A stretch of DNA of 64,000 nt from Chitinophaga sp. YR627 (lineage in GTDB: Bacteria > Bacteroidota > Bacteroidia > Chitinophagales > Chitinophagaceae): the NCBI RefSeq assembly GCF_900114995.1, contig NZ_FOUX01000005.1, positions 434,001 to 498,000 on the forward strand, given 5' to 3'. The translations under genes were made by a program, and so were the position numbers. Every line of letters begins with the position of its first letter. Position 1 is the first letter of the stretch. Under the pieces are notes generated by a model. It worked only from the letters and a program-made list of their open reading frames with translations, had not been told where the DNA came from and did not search any database. Below, piece by piece: positions 26,501 to 35,634 of this stretch.

Positions 26501-28356
26501 GATACAGACAGGAAACAGATGACGTGACCTTTTCTGTAAGATCAGAAAATAAAGGAAAGAATCTCTTTGCAGAAGGGCTGATCGGTGTGTCCGAAACCAA
26601 TAACCGACTGGAAGCTAACGTAGAACTGAACGGTACATCGCTCAGTATACTCGATCGCTTTGTAAACGAGTATGTAACAGATCTGAAGGGTAATGTAAGC
26701 GGAAAATTGTCTGTTGCCGGTACGACCAAGGTACCGTCGGTAAGGGGAAATCTGCGTATTGACAGTGTTGGGGTCAGGGTGTTATACCTGGGCACCAAAT
26801 ATACGATCCCGCGACTCAATGTGAATGTGGATGATAACCTGATTGAGTTTGGCAACTTCACTATCGTTGATAAGAATAACAGCAGGGCAAGCGCCAGCGG
26901 TTATATTTCTCACGATCATTTCAATAATCTGAACTTCGACTTTGATGTGACTGCCCGCAACTTTGTATTTCTGAATACGGGAGCGGCAGACAGCGACCTG
27001 TTCTATGGTGATGTTATATCAGATGGTAAGGTGTATTTCTCTGGTCCGCTGAATGATCTACAGTTGCGCATACAGGCCCGACCGGGTAAGGGCACCCATT
27101 TCTATCTGCCATTGTCGGACAGTAAAGATATCGGCCGTTCGGATTATATCACCTTTAAGAGCTATGGTACAGAGCTGAAGGAAGAAAAGAAAAAGAAGAA
27201 AGATAACGTGCGTCTGAACGTGAAACTGGATATTTCGGCTACGCCGGATGCACAGATCGATGTGATCATGGATGCTGCTTCCGGTGATATGATCTCTGCA
27301 AATGGTAACGGTAACCTCCAGATCATGGTAAATACGGAGGGTGATTTCAATATGTTCGGTAACTATGAGATCGTATCCGGGTCTTATAACTTTACCCTGC
27401 AAAGACTGACCAGCTGGAAGTTTGACATTGATAAAAGCAGTACCATCACCTGGAATGGTGACCCTAATGAAGCAAAAGTAGATGTACACGCTAAATATAC
27501 CCTGCCTAAAGTCAGTCTGTATAACCTGGTAGGAACGGCATCCACCGCAAGTGACAAGCTGGCTACCCGTACTGAAAGAGTGGATATCCTGATCAACCTG
27601 CGTAATGAGCTGATGAAACCGGATATCACTTATGAGATCAATCTGCCAGAAGTAGGCTCCCTGGCCTATGAAAGTGGTGTCGCTGCCAAGCTCCGTGAGG
27701 TGAACCAGGACCAGAACAAAGCCCTGCAACAGATGGCGGGTCTCCTGTTGTTCAACCAGTTCCTCCCGGAAGATCCTAACTCCGCCGGCGGTGCAAACGT
27801 GGCGACTACCGGTAAGAACAGTGTGGGACAGGCACTGAGTGCACAGGCATCTGCCATCCTGAACAATATCACCGGTGTACTACTCAAGAACAGTGGTATC
27901 GGCATCAACGTAAATTATCGCGCTTATAACATTGGTAACCAGGACAATGCGTCTCTGGACCGTAACCAGGTGAGCGCCGGTGTGACCAGTAACCTGTATA
28001 ACAACAGGATCAGACTGTATGTGGGTGGTGACTATGACTGGGGTAAGGCGAATACGTCTGCTAATGCGAACCGTTTCGCGGGTGACTTTCGGGCAGAGTA
28101 CCTGCTGACACCAGAGGGACGTGTACGTATCAATGCGTTCAGTAAGTCGGATTATGATGTGTATAACCTGGTAAACCGTAACAAGGCGGGTTTGGGTATC
28201 TCTTATGTACGTGAGTATAACAAGTTTTCCGAACTGTTCAATGAACGGAACCGGCGCCGTATGCTGGACTCTATGCGTAGAGCAGAAGCAGCCAGACTGG
28301 AGGAGAAAGAACGGGAAGACAGAAGGGAAGATTCCATAAAGAGAGTGAAGAATTAA
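23572..28356 (+). CDS. tamB: translocation/assembly module TamB-like protein
   Basis: A 1594-residue protein anchored by an N-terminal hydrophobic helix (LALVILISVLVNIPVVQNFL). A long repetitive beta-taco body with AsmA/TamB-type segments follows, and the C-terminal DUF490/TamB domain has KPDITYEINLPEVG and NQFLPED. It spans the periplasm and helps lipid transport or outer-membrane protein assembly. The first standard start codon is TTG 23572. In-frame codons upstream (from 23539, CTG) encode KKVRKILTVI, the basic edge expected before a signal anchor, so the real N-terminus may be 11 residues longer with a CTG start. No ATG exists upstream in frame. The last 60 residues are highly charged. 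Confidence 0.93.
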   Translation: MLSLLALVILISVLVNIPVVQNFLVHEATSRLSQQLKTKVEIEHVNIRLFNSLRLEGTLIEDRHKDTLLYARVLQLRITDWFFFQEKPVLKFIGLEDADVNLIRHRNDSLWNYQFIIDEFSAPPDTTHKKKEGSGGVSLDLRKTDLRNVRINQIDAWIGEDMRVAAKRIYVDAKNIDLNLHNIDIQELTLDKPTFIITRYPASPLRKKRPAPPAPELTDTAAIPALRWNSANWKLLVKELSIKDGTLGVDDLEDSTKIEEGYFAPNHIRFNSINLSLANTSMVKDSILGDLTMSTKERCGFQVKKLTARFKMSPVEMEFSHMDLMTNRSHLRDYYTMQYADISDMNDYVNAVYMRAHIVNSKLHSDDIAYFAPILSDWKREILLNGDARGPVSNLKANNIELQAGTTTRLLGGIELRGLPDINNTSIDFHADELLTTGADILSIAPELRNTDPLRLDRLTNIRFAGSFTGFVNDFVAYGKFQTNLGNLNSDINFKTSKDIPVYSGSLTTDAFNVGSLLGVPELTSTSLSAKLNGEGFNFKTLKAAVDADVQQITLNGYSYSNIKTKGDMNRKFFNGSLTANDPNLDMDFAGTIDFNEDVPVFDFDADIRHGNLRALQLTQDSIVLQSKLALNFAGSNIDNFNGSARVYNVSLFKDQRRLEFDSLNVSTHFENNVKVLAIQGSEIGGYVKGNYSFMQLPDAFRLLLNKYYPSYFPDAPKDDIQQDFSFAFKMGQVDKLIRGFSKDISGFDNSTVEGSLNTIKGNLALQVNVPLASYRNFHFEDLQLKSSGTFNKIDISTSIGKVSSGDRVWLQHPLILANSGRDTSYIKVDLQAGDSSNLDGFYARVVTVPEGVKVSFLNSAFTVNERQWNVTPGNEIYWSKDFLTINNLQVTRNEQSITVETNEFNPDESRFIVNLKNLNLSDVIPSQLTALRIEGFADGKIDISDPIHSLAVDANITTSELRIDNDSIGLVAFEGGYRQETDDVTFSVRSENKGKNLFAEGLIGVSETNNRLEANVELNGTSLSILDRFVNEYVTDLKGNVSGKLSVAGTTKVPSVRGNLRIDSVGVRVLYLGTKYTIPRLNVNVDDNLIEFGNFTIVDKNNSRASASGYISHDHFNNLNFDFDVTARNFVFLNTGAADSDLFYGDVISDGKVYFSGPLNDLQLRIQARPGKGTHFYLPLSDSKDIGRSDYITFKSYGTELKEEKKKKKDNVRLNVKLDISATPDAQIDVIMDAASGDMISANGNGNLQIMVNTEGDFNMFGNYEIVSGSYNFTLQRLTSWKFDIDKSSTITWNGDPNEAKVDVHAKYTLPKVSLYNLVGTASTASDKLATRTERVDILINLRNELMKPDITYEINLPEVGSLAYESGVAAKLREVNQDQNKALQQMAGLLLFNQFLPEDPNSAGGANVATTGKNSVGQALSAQASAILNNITGVLLKNSGIGINVNYRAYNIGNQDNASLDRNQVSAGVTSNLYNNRIRLYVGGDYDWGKANTSANANRFAGDFRAEYLLTPEGRVRINAFSKSDYDVYNLVNRNKAGLGISYVREYNKFSELFNERNRRRMLDSMRRAEAARLEEKEREDRREDSIKRVKN

Positions 28357-28644
28357 CTGTCAGGCACTTAAGTATTGATAAGTCAGAGATAGTGATAAAG
28401 GAGGGATAGACTTCGGTAGGCGTTAAGGTAAGTCAGACATACATCGGAGCCGATATAAAGGGGAAGACGAGGTGGACTTGATCGGGACATGAGGTGGACT
28501 TGAGCCGATGTAGAGGGCAAGATCAGGACAACTTAAGTAAGCACAAATACGATCTGTATTTATATATAAAAGCGAAGGCGCCTCCGGAACGGAAGCGCCT
28601 TCGCTTTTATATTAACTTTCGCAACGATCTCTGTTGCATTTGAA
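28357..28644. other. intergenic stretch between convergent tamB and ribBA
   Basis: There is no gene. The 13-base unit GAGGTGGACTTGA occurs at 28469-28481 and again at 28491-28503. The stretch ends in a strong bidirectional terminator. Confidence 0.6.
28568..28608. terminator. bidirectional terminator between tamB and ribBA
   Basis: AAAAGCGAAGGCGC (28568-28581) and GCGCCTTCGCTTTT (28595-28608) form a perfect 14-bp stem with flanking A and T runs. Confidence 0.92.
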
Positions 28645-29847
28645 TTACCCTTTCAGGATCTCATGACCCAACTTATCGCGTTTGGTCTTGAGATAGAACT
28701 CGTTATGCGGATTCGGATGTACCTCGATCGCTACATTCTCCACGATTTCAAGACCGTATCCATTCAGACCGGCTCTTTTACGTGGGTTATTGGTGATCAG
28801 GCGCATCTTGGAGATGTTCATATGACGGAGGATCTGTGCACCAACGCCATAGTCGCGTTCATCCATTTTGAAGCCCAGTTCCAGGTTAGCCTGAACTGTA
28901 TCGCGGCCTTCTTCCTGGAGTTTATAAGCTTTCAGTTTGTTCAGCAGACCGATACCACGACCTTCCTGGTTCATATACAGGATCAGGCCTTTTCCTTCAC
29001 GTTCTACCATTTCCATGGCTTTGTGCAGCTGTTCGCCACAATCACAACGGAGGGAATGAAGGATATCGCCGGTTACGCAGGAAGAGTGAATACGCACGAG
29101 TACAGGTTCACCTTTCTCCCAGGTACCTTTTTTCAGTGCCATATGCAGCTCGCCTGAGTTAAGCTGTTTAAAAGCGACGAGTTCGAAATCACCGTATTCA
29201 GTCGGCATGTTTACGGTTACCTGTTCCTCGATCAGGGTTTCTTTTGCGAGGCGGTATTCGATCAGGTCTTTTATGGAGATCAGTTTCAGGTTAAACTGGT
29301 CGGCAATTTGGCGTAATTCAGGGAGACGAGCCATGGAACCGTCTTCGTTCATAATTTCCACCAGTACGCCAGCAGGTTCAAAACCAGCCAGTCTGGCCAG
29401 GTCGATCGTTGCTTCCGTATGGCCGGTACGACGAAGTACGCCACCACTTTTTGCTTTCAGGGGGAAGATATGTCCTGGTTTACCCAGTTCTTCCGGGCGG
29501 GTATTAGGATCAATCAGGGCCTGTACGGTCTTGGCGCGGTCATGTGCAGAGATGCCGGTGGTACAACCGTGACCCAGGAGGTCAACGGATACGGTAAAGG
29601 GTGTCTGGTGCAGGGCAGTGTTGTCGCGCACCATCATTTCCAGTTTCAGTTCCTCGCAACGCTCCTCCACCAGGGGGGCACATATTAAACCACGGCCGTA
29701 ACGGCTCATGAAATTGATGATCTCCGGTGTAACGTTCCTTGCTGCTGTAACAAAATCTCCTTCATTCTCCCTGTCTTCATCATCCACCACTATTACCAGC
29801 TTACCATTCCTGATATCTTCTATGGCTGATTCTATTGTATCTAACAT
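28645..29847 (-). CDS. ribBA: bifunctional DHBP synthase / GTP cyclohydrolase II
   Basis: A 400-residue fusion catalysing both entry steps of riboflavin synthesis. The N-terminal domain (1-200) makes 3,4-dihydroxy-2-butanone 4-phosphate from ribulose 5-phosphate (DDEDRENEGDFV, then HTEATIDLARLAG). The C-terminal domain (205-400) opens GTP. Zinc cysteines are in SSCVTGDILHSLRCDCGEQL, and catalytic segments include MNQEGRGIGLLNKLKAY and RDYGVGAQIL. No FMN riboswitch is recognisable upstream, so control is probably by promoter strength. A -7 box lies 25 bases before the ATG. Confidence 0.98.
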   Translation of the reverse strand: MLDTIESAIEDIRNGKLVIVVDDEDRENEGDFVTAARNVTPEIINFMSRYGRGLICAPLVEERCEELKLEMMVRDNTALHQTPFTVSVDLLGHGCTTGISAHDRAKTVQALIDPNTRPEELGKPGHIFPLKAKSGGVLRRTGHTEATIDLARLAGFEPAGVLVEIMNEDGSMARLPELRQIADQFNLKLISIKDLIEYRLAKETLIEEQVTVNMPTEYGDFELVAFKQLNSGELHMALKKGTWEKGEPVLVRIHSSCVTGDILHSLRCDCGEQLHKAMEMVEREGKGLILYMNQEGRGIGLLNKLKAYKLQEEGRDTVQANLELGFKMDERDYGVGAQILRHMNISKMRLITNNPRKRAGLNGYGLEIVENVAIEVHPNPHNEFYLKTKRDKLGHEILKG

Positions 29848-30218
29848 AGAGCTTTATTATAGATTAATGTGCAAAGTTATGGTAAAATAAGAACTGTTCA
29901 CTTTCCTTTCTGGTTACTTTCAGGTAAGCCGATGCATATATTATTATATGTATATCAATCCATCAATGCTAAAACTGGATAATTTTACGACGTACGCGAC
30001 TATATTTAAGGTATTTAAAAGTTTTCTATTCGATTTTTTAGAAATTCCAAGCCAGTTTCTTGAACAAACTCGATCAAATGGCTGTTAAAAGTGGCAACCA
30101 TCCAAAATTGTATCCTATAAACCTAATAGGATCAATCGCATAACAATTTGTTAATTTCAAGTTAAAATTCGTTAGGATTTATTCCCCAATTTTGCGTCAT
30201 AAATCAAACTGCTCTTAT
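29848..30218. other. 371-base divergent promoter region of ribBA and an Oar-like receptor gene
   Basis: AT-rich. It contains the minus-strand -7 box of ribBA (29872-29879). For the receptor, CAATTTTG (30187-30194) is one base off the -7 consensus and is the best candidate. A TTG at 30192 could start an ORF but overlaps that box. No conserved RNA element is recognised. Confidence 0.55.
29872..29879 (-). promoter_or_regulatory. -7 promoter box for ribBA
   Basis: On the minus strand this reads TAACTTTG, a full TAnnTTTG match 24 bases before the ribBA ATG. Confidence 0.5.
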
Positions 30219-33200
30219 ATGGGATTTAGAAGACTACTATTTACATTCATTGTTCTGTTTAGCACAATCACTTCGTTTGCACAGGTAACTACCAGTAGCT
30301 TGATTGGTAGAATCACCGGTCCTGCGAAGGAGGCGTTACCCGGGGCTACCGTTGTTGTGATCCATCTGCCCTCAGGTACCAAATACGGAACAACAACCGA
30401 TGCGGAAGGTTACTACCGTATCCCCAACATGAACGTTGGCGGTCCATACAAAGTAACTTCAACCTTTATCGGTTACACTGAATACAACCAGGGCGATATC
30501 TTCCTCGCACTCGGTCAGCCATTCAGACTGAACATCAGCCTTGGCGAAAAAGCCCAGGATATCAAAGAAGTACAGGTTATTGGCCAGAGAAGCACTGTCT
30601 TCAATTCTAACCGTAAGGGTGCACAGACTACTCTGAACCGTACACAGGTTGAAGCCCTGCCTTCCGTAGGTAGAAACCTGACCGACTTTGTACGTTTAAC
30701 GCCTCAGGCGAAACTGACCAAAGACGGTAGCGGTAACCAGACTATCTCTATCGCAGGTACCAGCAACAAGTACAACGCTACTTTCGTTGATGGTGCGGTA
30801 CAGAACGACGTATTCGGTCTGGCTGAAAATGGTACCAATGGTGGTCAGATCGGTATTTCTCCGTTCAGTATTGACATCATTGACCAGTTCAATATCAACG
30901 TATCTCCGTTCGACGTTAAACAGGGTGGTTTCGCCGGTGGCGCTATCAACGCTGTAACTAAAAGCGGTACCAACGAAATAGAAGGTTCTGCATACTACTT
31001 TGTGCGTAATGAAAGCCTTGCTGGTAAAACACCCACCAAAGACGAAAGCAAACGTACCAAACTGGCAGATTTCTCTTCCAAAACATACGGTGCACGTTTA
31101 GGTGGTCCAATCATCAAAAATAAACTGTTCTACTTCATCAACGCAGAGTGGCAGAAAGAAAACCGTCCGCAGCCTTTCACTTACGAAACATATGCGAACG
31201 GCCGTGCTACTCCGGCTTCAAGAGCTCAGCTGGATGCACTGGAAGCTAAACTGCGTGCAGCGGGTTACGATCCGGGTGGATACGAAACAACTGAAAACAC
31301 ACTGGATGGCCGCAAGTTCTTTGCAAGAATTGACTGGAACATCAACGAATCCAACAAATTCACTATCCGTCACCAGTATACACATGGTGAAAGCGTAAGC
31401 CCTGGTAAATCCAGCGCTTCAACTATCACCTTCTCTAACAAGGGTATCTCCTTCCCTTCTACCACCAACGCTACCACTGCTGAGCTGAAAAGCCAGTTCG
31501 GCAACAGGGCGTCCAACTCCCTGTTGTTAGGTGCTAACTTCGTAAGAGACGACCGTGGTATCACCGGCGCTCCATATACTTCCGTATTCATTTCAAGAGA
31601 ATCTGTCAGCTTTGGTACTGAAGAGTTTTCTGCAGCTAACCTGCTGAAACAGGACGTACTGACCCTGACTGATAACCTGGAACTGTACAGAGGTAAACAC
31701 ACCATCTCCCTGGGTACAAGTAACGAGTTCTATAATATGACCAACGTATTTATCGGTCAGAACTTTGGTTCTTATACTTTCGCTACCCTGGATGATTTCA
31801 TGAATGACAAATCACCAACCCAGTACAACCGTTCCTTCTCAGCTGTAGATAAAACTACTGGTGATAACACCAATGGTGCTGCCAAATTCAAAGCACTGCA
31901 ACTGGGTCTGTATGCACAGGACGACTACCAGGTAACTGATCGTTTACGTTTATCACTGGGTGTTCGTGCTGACCTCCCTATGCTGCTGACTGATCCCGCT
32001 GTAAACAATGATTTCAATACCAACGTACTGCCTCAGGTAGTTGCTGCCGGTAAATGGGATATCAAAGGCGCACAGACAGGTGTTAAACCAGACGCTAAGA
32101 TCCTGCTGTCTCCACGCTTTGCCTTCAACTGGGACGTGAAAGGTGACCAGACCACCCAGATCCGTGGTGGTGCCGGTATCTTCACCAGCCGTATCCCTTA
32201 TGTTTGGTTAGGTGGTATCTATAATAACAATGGTGTTACCCTGGGTGGTATGAGACTCGCTTACGATTCTACCAAACCAACCGGCGGTACCAACAACCCG
32301 ATTCCTTTTGTATCTGATCCTTATGCTCAGCCTAGCATCACTGCTGCGCCATCAGGTAAGATCGATCTGTTTGCAAAAGACTTCAAATTCCCTCAGGTAT
32401 TCAGAACCAGCCTCGCAGTTGATCAGAAATTGCCCTGGGGTATGGTGGGTAGCTTAGAAGCAATCTACACTAAGAACATCAACAACGTTGCTTACTACAA
32501 TCTGTCATACATCCCTGCTGGTACTAATGTAACCGGTAGCGGTAGCGACAACCGTCCGATGTGGAAAAATGTAGGTAAAACCATTCTGGGTAACTACACT
32601 GATATCATGTATGCTGATAACACCAGCAAAGGTTACTCTTACAACCTGACTGCTCAGTTACAGAAAACCTTCTATGGTGGTTTCAGCGCAATGGCTGCTT
32701 ACACTTACGGCCGTTCCAAGAGCATCAACGACGGTCAATCTTCTCAGAACTCTTCTCAGTGGAGAGTTGCTAACATCAGAGGCCGTAACGATATCGACCT
32801 GGGTAACTCTATCTTCGACCTCGGTTCAAGGATCATCGCTTCTGTAACTTACAAGAAAGAATACCTGAAACATTTCGGTACGACTGTTACCCTGTATTAC
32901 ACTGGTCAGTCCGGCGAAAGATTCTCTTACGGTTACAGAGATATTCCTAACACCAACATCGTTGGTGACTACAACGGTTCCAGCAGTGATAAAGGCCTGA
33001 ACCTGATCTACATCCCAAGAAGTGCATCAGAGATCAACCTCGTATCTTACCAGGCTAACGGTGCTACTGTTACTCCTGAACAACAGTGGGCTGCACTGGA
33101 TGCGTTCATCAATGGTGATAGCTATCTGAGCAAACACAGAGGCGAATATGCACCAAAGAATGGTCTGAGAACTCCGTTCACACACATCTTTGACCTGCAC

Positions 33201-33512
33201 ATTGCACAGGATATCTACATCACCCAGAAAAATGGTAAACGTCATACTTTACAGATCTCCTTCGACGTATTCAACCTGGGTAACATGATCAATAATGACT
33301 GGGGTCGCGTATACTCTACCCGTACAGGTATGAGCTATAACAACTACGGTCTGATCGACTTCGTTGGTTTTGCGGCTAACGGAACTACTCCGACTTATAA
33401 CTTTAAAGCTCCTACCAAATACGACAACAAGACTGTTGCCCAGATCGATGATTTCGGTTTACAGTCTGCTCGTTGGCAGGGTCAGCTGGGCTTCCGCTAT
33501 ATCTTCAGATAA
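30219..33512 (+). CDS. Oar-like TonB-dependent receptor
   Basis: 1097 residues from the ATG at 30219, which directly precedes a good signal peptide (MGFRRLLFTFIVLFSTITSF then AQ). A TTG start at 30192 would spoil the signal. A CarboxypepD_reg domain follows (SSLIGRITGPAKEALPGATV), then a plug (about 120-240, SVGRNLTDFVRLTP, SIAGTSNKYNATFVDGA, GGFAGGAINAVTKSGTN), then a very large barrel. The architecture matches Oar/OmpA-related receptors of Bacteroidota and Myxococcus, whose substrates include large or peptide ligands. No SusD homologue is beside it. Two paralogous lipoproteins follow and may be surface partners. Confidence 0.93.
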   Translation: MGFRRLLFTFIVLFSTITSFAQVTTSSLIGRITGPAKEALPGATVVVIHLPSGTKYGTTTDAEGYYRIPNMNVGGPYKVTSTFIGYTEYNQGDIFLALGQPFRLNISLGEKAQDIKEVQVIGQRSTVFNSNRKGAQTTLNRTQVEALPSVGRNLTDFVRLTPQAKLTKDGSGNQTISIAGTSNKYNATFVDGAVQNDVFGLAENGTNGGQIGISPFSIDIIDQFNINVSPFDVKQGGFAGGAINAVTKSGTNEIEGSAYYFVRNESLAGKTPTKDESKRTKLADFSSKTYGARLGGPIIKNKLFYFINAEWQKENRPQPFTYETYANGRATPASRAQLDALEAKLRAAGYDPGGYETTENTLDGRKFFARIDWNINESNKFTIRHQYTHGESVSPGKSSASTITFSNKGISFPSTTNATTAELKSQFGNRASNSLLLGANFVRDDRGITGAPYTSVFISRESVSFGTEEFSAANLLKQDVLTLTDNLELYRGKHTISLGTSNEFYNMTNVFIGQNFGSYTFATLDDFMNDKSPTQYNRSFSAVDKTTGDNTNGAAKFKALQLGLYAQDDYQVTDRLRLSLGVRADLPMLLTDPAVNNDFNTNVLPQVVAAGKWDIKGAQTGVKPDAKILLSPRFAFNWDVKGDQTTQIRGGAGIFTSRIPYVWLGGIYNNNGVTLGGMRLAYDSTKPTGGTNNPIPFVSDPYAQPSITAAPSGKIDLFAKDFKFPQVFRTSLAVDQKLPWGMVGSLEAIYTKNINNVAYYNLSYIPAGTNVTGSGSDNRPMWKNVGKTILGNYTDIMYADNTSKGYSYNLTAQLQKTFYGGFSAMAAYTYGRSKSINDGQSSQNSSQWRVANIRGRNDIDLGNSIFDLGSRIIASVTYKKEYLKHFGTTVTLYYTGQSGERFSYGYRDIPNTNIVGDYNGSSSDKGLNLIYIPRSASEINLVSYQANGATVTPEQQWAALDAFINGDSYLSKHRGEYAPKNGLRTPFTHIFDLHIAQDIYITQKNGKRHTLQISFDVFNLGNMINNDWGRVYSTRTGMSYNNYGLIDFVGFAANGTTPTYNFKAPTKYDNKTVAQIDDFGLQSARWQGQLGFRYIFR

Positions 33513-33540
33513 GCAGTATTCAGCAAAAAATATAAAAAAA

Positions 33541-33569
33541 GGTCTCGCCTATGGCGGGACCTTTTTTTT
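33541..33569 (+). terminator. intrinsic terminator after the Oar-like receptor gene
   Basis: GGTCTCGCC (33541-33549) pairs with GGCGGGACC (33553-33561, one U-G pair) around a TAT loop, followed by eight T. Confidence 0.9.
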
Positions 33570-33673
33570 GCTACCTGTTCACACTGAACGACTTAACGAA
33601 CCCCCGTTCGCGTTAACCTAAATTTAGCGCAATTGCAGGCCCACAAAGTGATACACACATTTAAAATAAGACA

Positions 33674-33681
33674 TATATTTG
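33674..33681 (+). promoter_or_regulatory. -7 box upstream of the tandem lipoprotein genes
   Basis: TATATTTG matches TAnnTTTG, 59 bases before the ATG at 33741. Confidence 0.45.
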
Positions 33682-33740
33682 TACCCGGATCCGTATCTTC
33701 AGATGCGATCCGGCTATTATAAATGGTTCCCTATTACTCT

Positions 33741-34601
33741 ATGAGAAAGATCCTGCTAAGCGCAGTACTCCTTACATCATTGTTCGCATCCTGTAAAAAG
33801 GATGATGCACCCGTTACGGAAGATCCTATCCCAAAGGACCGGGTATTCTTTACCCTCGACGGCGGTAATATGAAGAACTACACCATGTTGCAACTCGATG
33901 ACAAACAAAGGGTTGATTACTACATAATAGCCGATCTCAATAGAAATTATTACTTCAGACAGGACCCTATATTTGATGCTGACAGTCGTATGACCGGCAT
34001 CAACACAAATACGGAAGCTGATCCATCTGCCCTGCTGAAAACAATCACCTTCGCTTACAACAGCAATAATAAACTGGTCATTATCAATCATATATCCCCT
34101 ACTACCTGGAACCGGCTGAGTTACGACAGCCTGGTGTACAACAGTGAGGGAAAACTGTCCGCCATTTATCATAGTAAACCAAACAACGACGTCACTCCTC
34201 AATTTGCCTTTTATAGCAAGGAGACAATGGTATGGGACAGCAAAAGCAACATCATTGCCAGACACATATTGCCATTATCCGGCGATACCGAAAGCAAGGA
34301 TACCATCAGCACAGCTACCTATACTTATGACGATGCGATCAATTTCATGATAAAACCAGCGGACCTGTTCGTAATGGATCTGAACAACGGTATCACCTGG
34401 TTATCAGCCAATAATCCGCTTACGCAGGTAACAAGATATCCTGCAGGCGATTCTGTGGTTACAATCAATAACTTATACACCTACGACAGAGGCAACTACC
34501 CGGACTCCATCTTTCGCACCAGAAAGGCTACTCAGGGCGGCGCCGAAGTGTACAACAATACCAGCAAATTTGCTATCAAGTACAAAATTCTCGACAAATA
34601 A
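33741..34601 (+). CDS. lipoprotein with YD/RHS-like repeats (DUF4595-like), first paralogue
   Basis: 286 residues from the ATG at 33741. The upstream in-frame ATG 33723 would bury the signal. The lipobox is LFASC (C18), followed by KKDD. The mature part contains units of the form F-x-Y-(5)-N-K-L-x-x-I (TFAYNSNNKLVIINH, LVYNSEGKLSAIYHS), like the DUF4595 and YD-type repeats of surface lipoproteins. The neighbour downstream is a clear paralogue with the same layout (ITTxTYTYDDAxNxK-like and YTYDxxNxxxS endings). Its function is unknown. Confidence 0.82.
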   Translation: MRKILLSAVLLTSLFASCKKDDAPVTEDPIPKDRVFFTLDGGNMKNYTMLQLDDKQRVDYYIIADLNRNYYFRQDPIFDADSRMTGINTNTEADPSALLKTITFAYNSNNKLVIINHISPTTWNRLSYDSLVYNSEGKLSAIYHSKPNNDVTPQFAFYSKETMVWDSKSNIIARHILPLSGDTESKDTISTATYTYDDAINFMIKPADLFVMDLNNGITWLSANNPLTQVTRYPAGDSVVTINNLYTYDRGNYPDSIFRTRKATQGGAEVYNNTSKFAIKYKILDK

Positions 34602-34614
34602 CTGCTCATAATAC

Positions 34615-35460
34615 ATGATTAGACTTCTACTAACTGCAGCTTTATTTATCACATGCTTTGCTTCCTGTAAGAAGGACGACGGTCCGCAGGGAGAAAGAGC
34701 TTTTTCCACCATGGAGCCTCAGAACGATCGCGCGCTGAAAACCAGTTCCTATTCTTACGACAGACGTAACAGGGTAGCGATCTTCGAGACCTCAGATGTT
34801 ACAACGGAGGATTTTCATTCCGAAATGATCCGCTTCGATACTACAGGCAGGATTTCTTTTACTTACGTTTCCAATGAGTTCGGCAACGTAGGTGCCAAAG
34901 CCAAAGAAGTAGAGTATGACGCAGAAGGCAGAGTGGGGAAAGTGATATTATTCTCTTCCTATAGCGGCCTGAAAAATGGTTATGATAGTCTTGCGTATGA
35001 TAACGGCAACAAGATCGTAGGTATTTATCACTATGAGATAGACGGTGTGATCGCTCCTTACCTGCTGACACGTAAAGATCTGATGGTAAGAGACGCCAGA
35101 GGCCGGGTAACTGATCGCCGCGAGATACCGGTATACAGAAATACCGAAAGCACCCGTATCACAACGATCTCTTATACTTATGATGAGAAGCCGAACTATA
35201 AAGGAGCTTCCTTCACGCACTTCATTTTCGACGCAGAAGAAAGCGCCGGCTGGATGTCTTCCAACAACGTGATCACCAAAACAACACAATATCCTGATGG
35301 TTCTGTACAGACCATCACCAATGCCTATACCTACGACGCTGATAACTTTGCCACCTCTATGAGTCAGCATGAGCAGCTGACAAGAGGTGGCACAATAGTT
35401 TCCAGCAGGAAGACTTCATACAATCTGAAGTATACGTTCCTGCTGCCGAGCGATCTGTAA
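34615..35460 (+). CDS. lipoprotein with YD/RHS-like repeats (DUF4595-like), second paralogue
   Basis: 281 residues, lipobox FASC (C18) then KKDDG. The repeat pattern matches the upstream gene: SSYSYDRRNRVAIFE, EYDAEGRVGKVILFS, SLAYDNGNKIVGIYHYE, ISYTYDEKPNYKG and NAYTYDADNFATS. It is 13 bases downstream of its paralogue and so almost certainly co-transcribed. The two probably arose by tandem duplication and diverged well. Possible surface partner of the receptor upstream, but this is only inferred from position. Confidence 0.82.
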   Translation: MIRLLLTAALFITCFASCKKDDGPQGERAFSTMEPQNDRALKTSSYSYDRRNRVAIFETSDVTTEDFHSEMIRFDTTGRISFTYVSNEFGNVGAKAKEVEYDAEGRVGKVILFSSYSGLKNGYDSLAYDNGNKIVGIYHYEIDGVIAPYLLTRKDLMVRDARGRVTDRREIPVYRNTESTRITTISYTYDEKPNYKGASFTHFIFDAEESAGWMSSNNVITKTTQYPDGSVQTITNAYTYDADNFATSMSQHEQLTRGGTIVSSRKTSYNLKYTFLLPSDL

Positions 35461-35514
35461 TTTACCACAGGTCAAGATCCGCTTTAACCTGTACCAATAT
35501 ATTAAGACAGAAGG

Positions 35515-35549
35515 AAGGCGTCCGCTATATAGCTGGACGCCTTTTCTTT
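35515..35549 (+). terminator. intrinsic terminator after the lipoprotein pair
   Basis: AAGGCGTCC (35515-35523) pairs with GGACGCCTT (35534-35542), followed by a T-rich tract. Confidence 0.85.
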
Positions 35550-35634
35550 ATGCCATTAACCGTCCGTCAAAAACCATGGTATGTCAATCTGTTGCAGGTC
35601 GGGTGCTTAATTTTTTTTCCTTATATTTATAACC

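Noticed and set aside
26202..26861. 219-codon minus-strand open frame inside tamB
   Set aside because: It is a shadow of the long tamB gene. Composition is Ser/Arg/Leu-rich, as expected of antisense translation.
29848..30218. FMN riboswitch upstream of ribBA
   Set aside because: I could not find the conserved RFN blocks (AGGGC... and GCGACC-like elements) in the leader.
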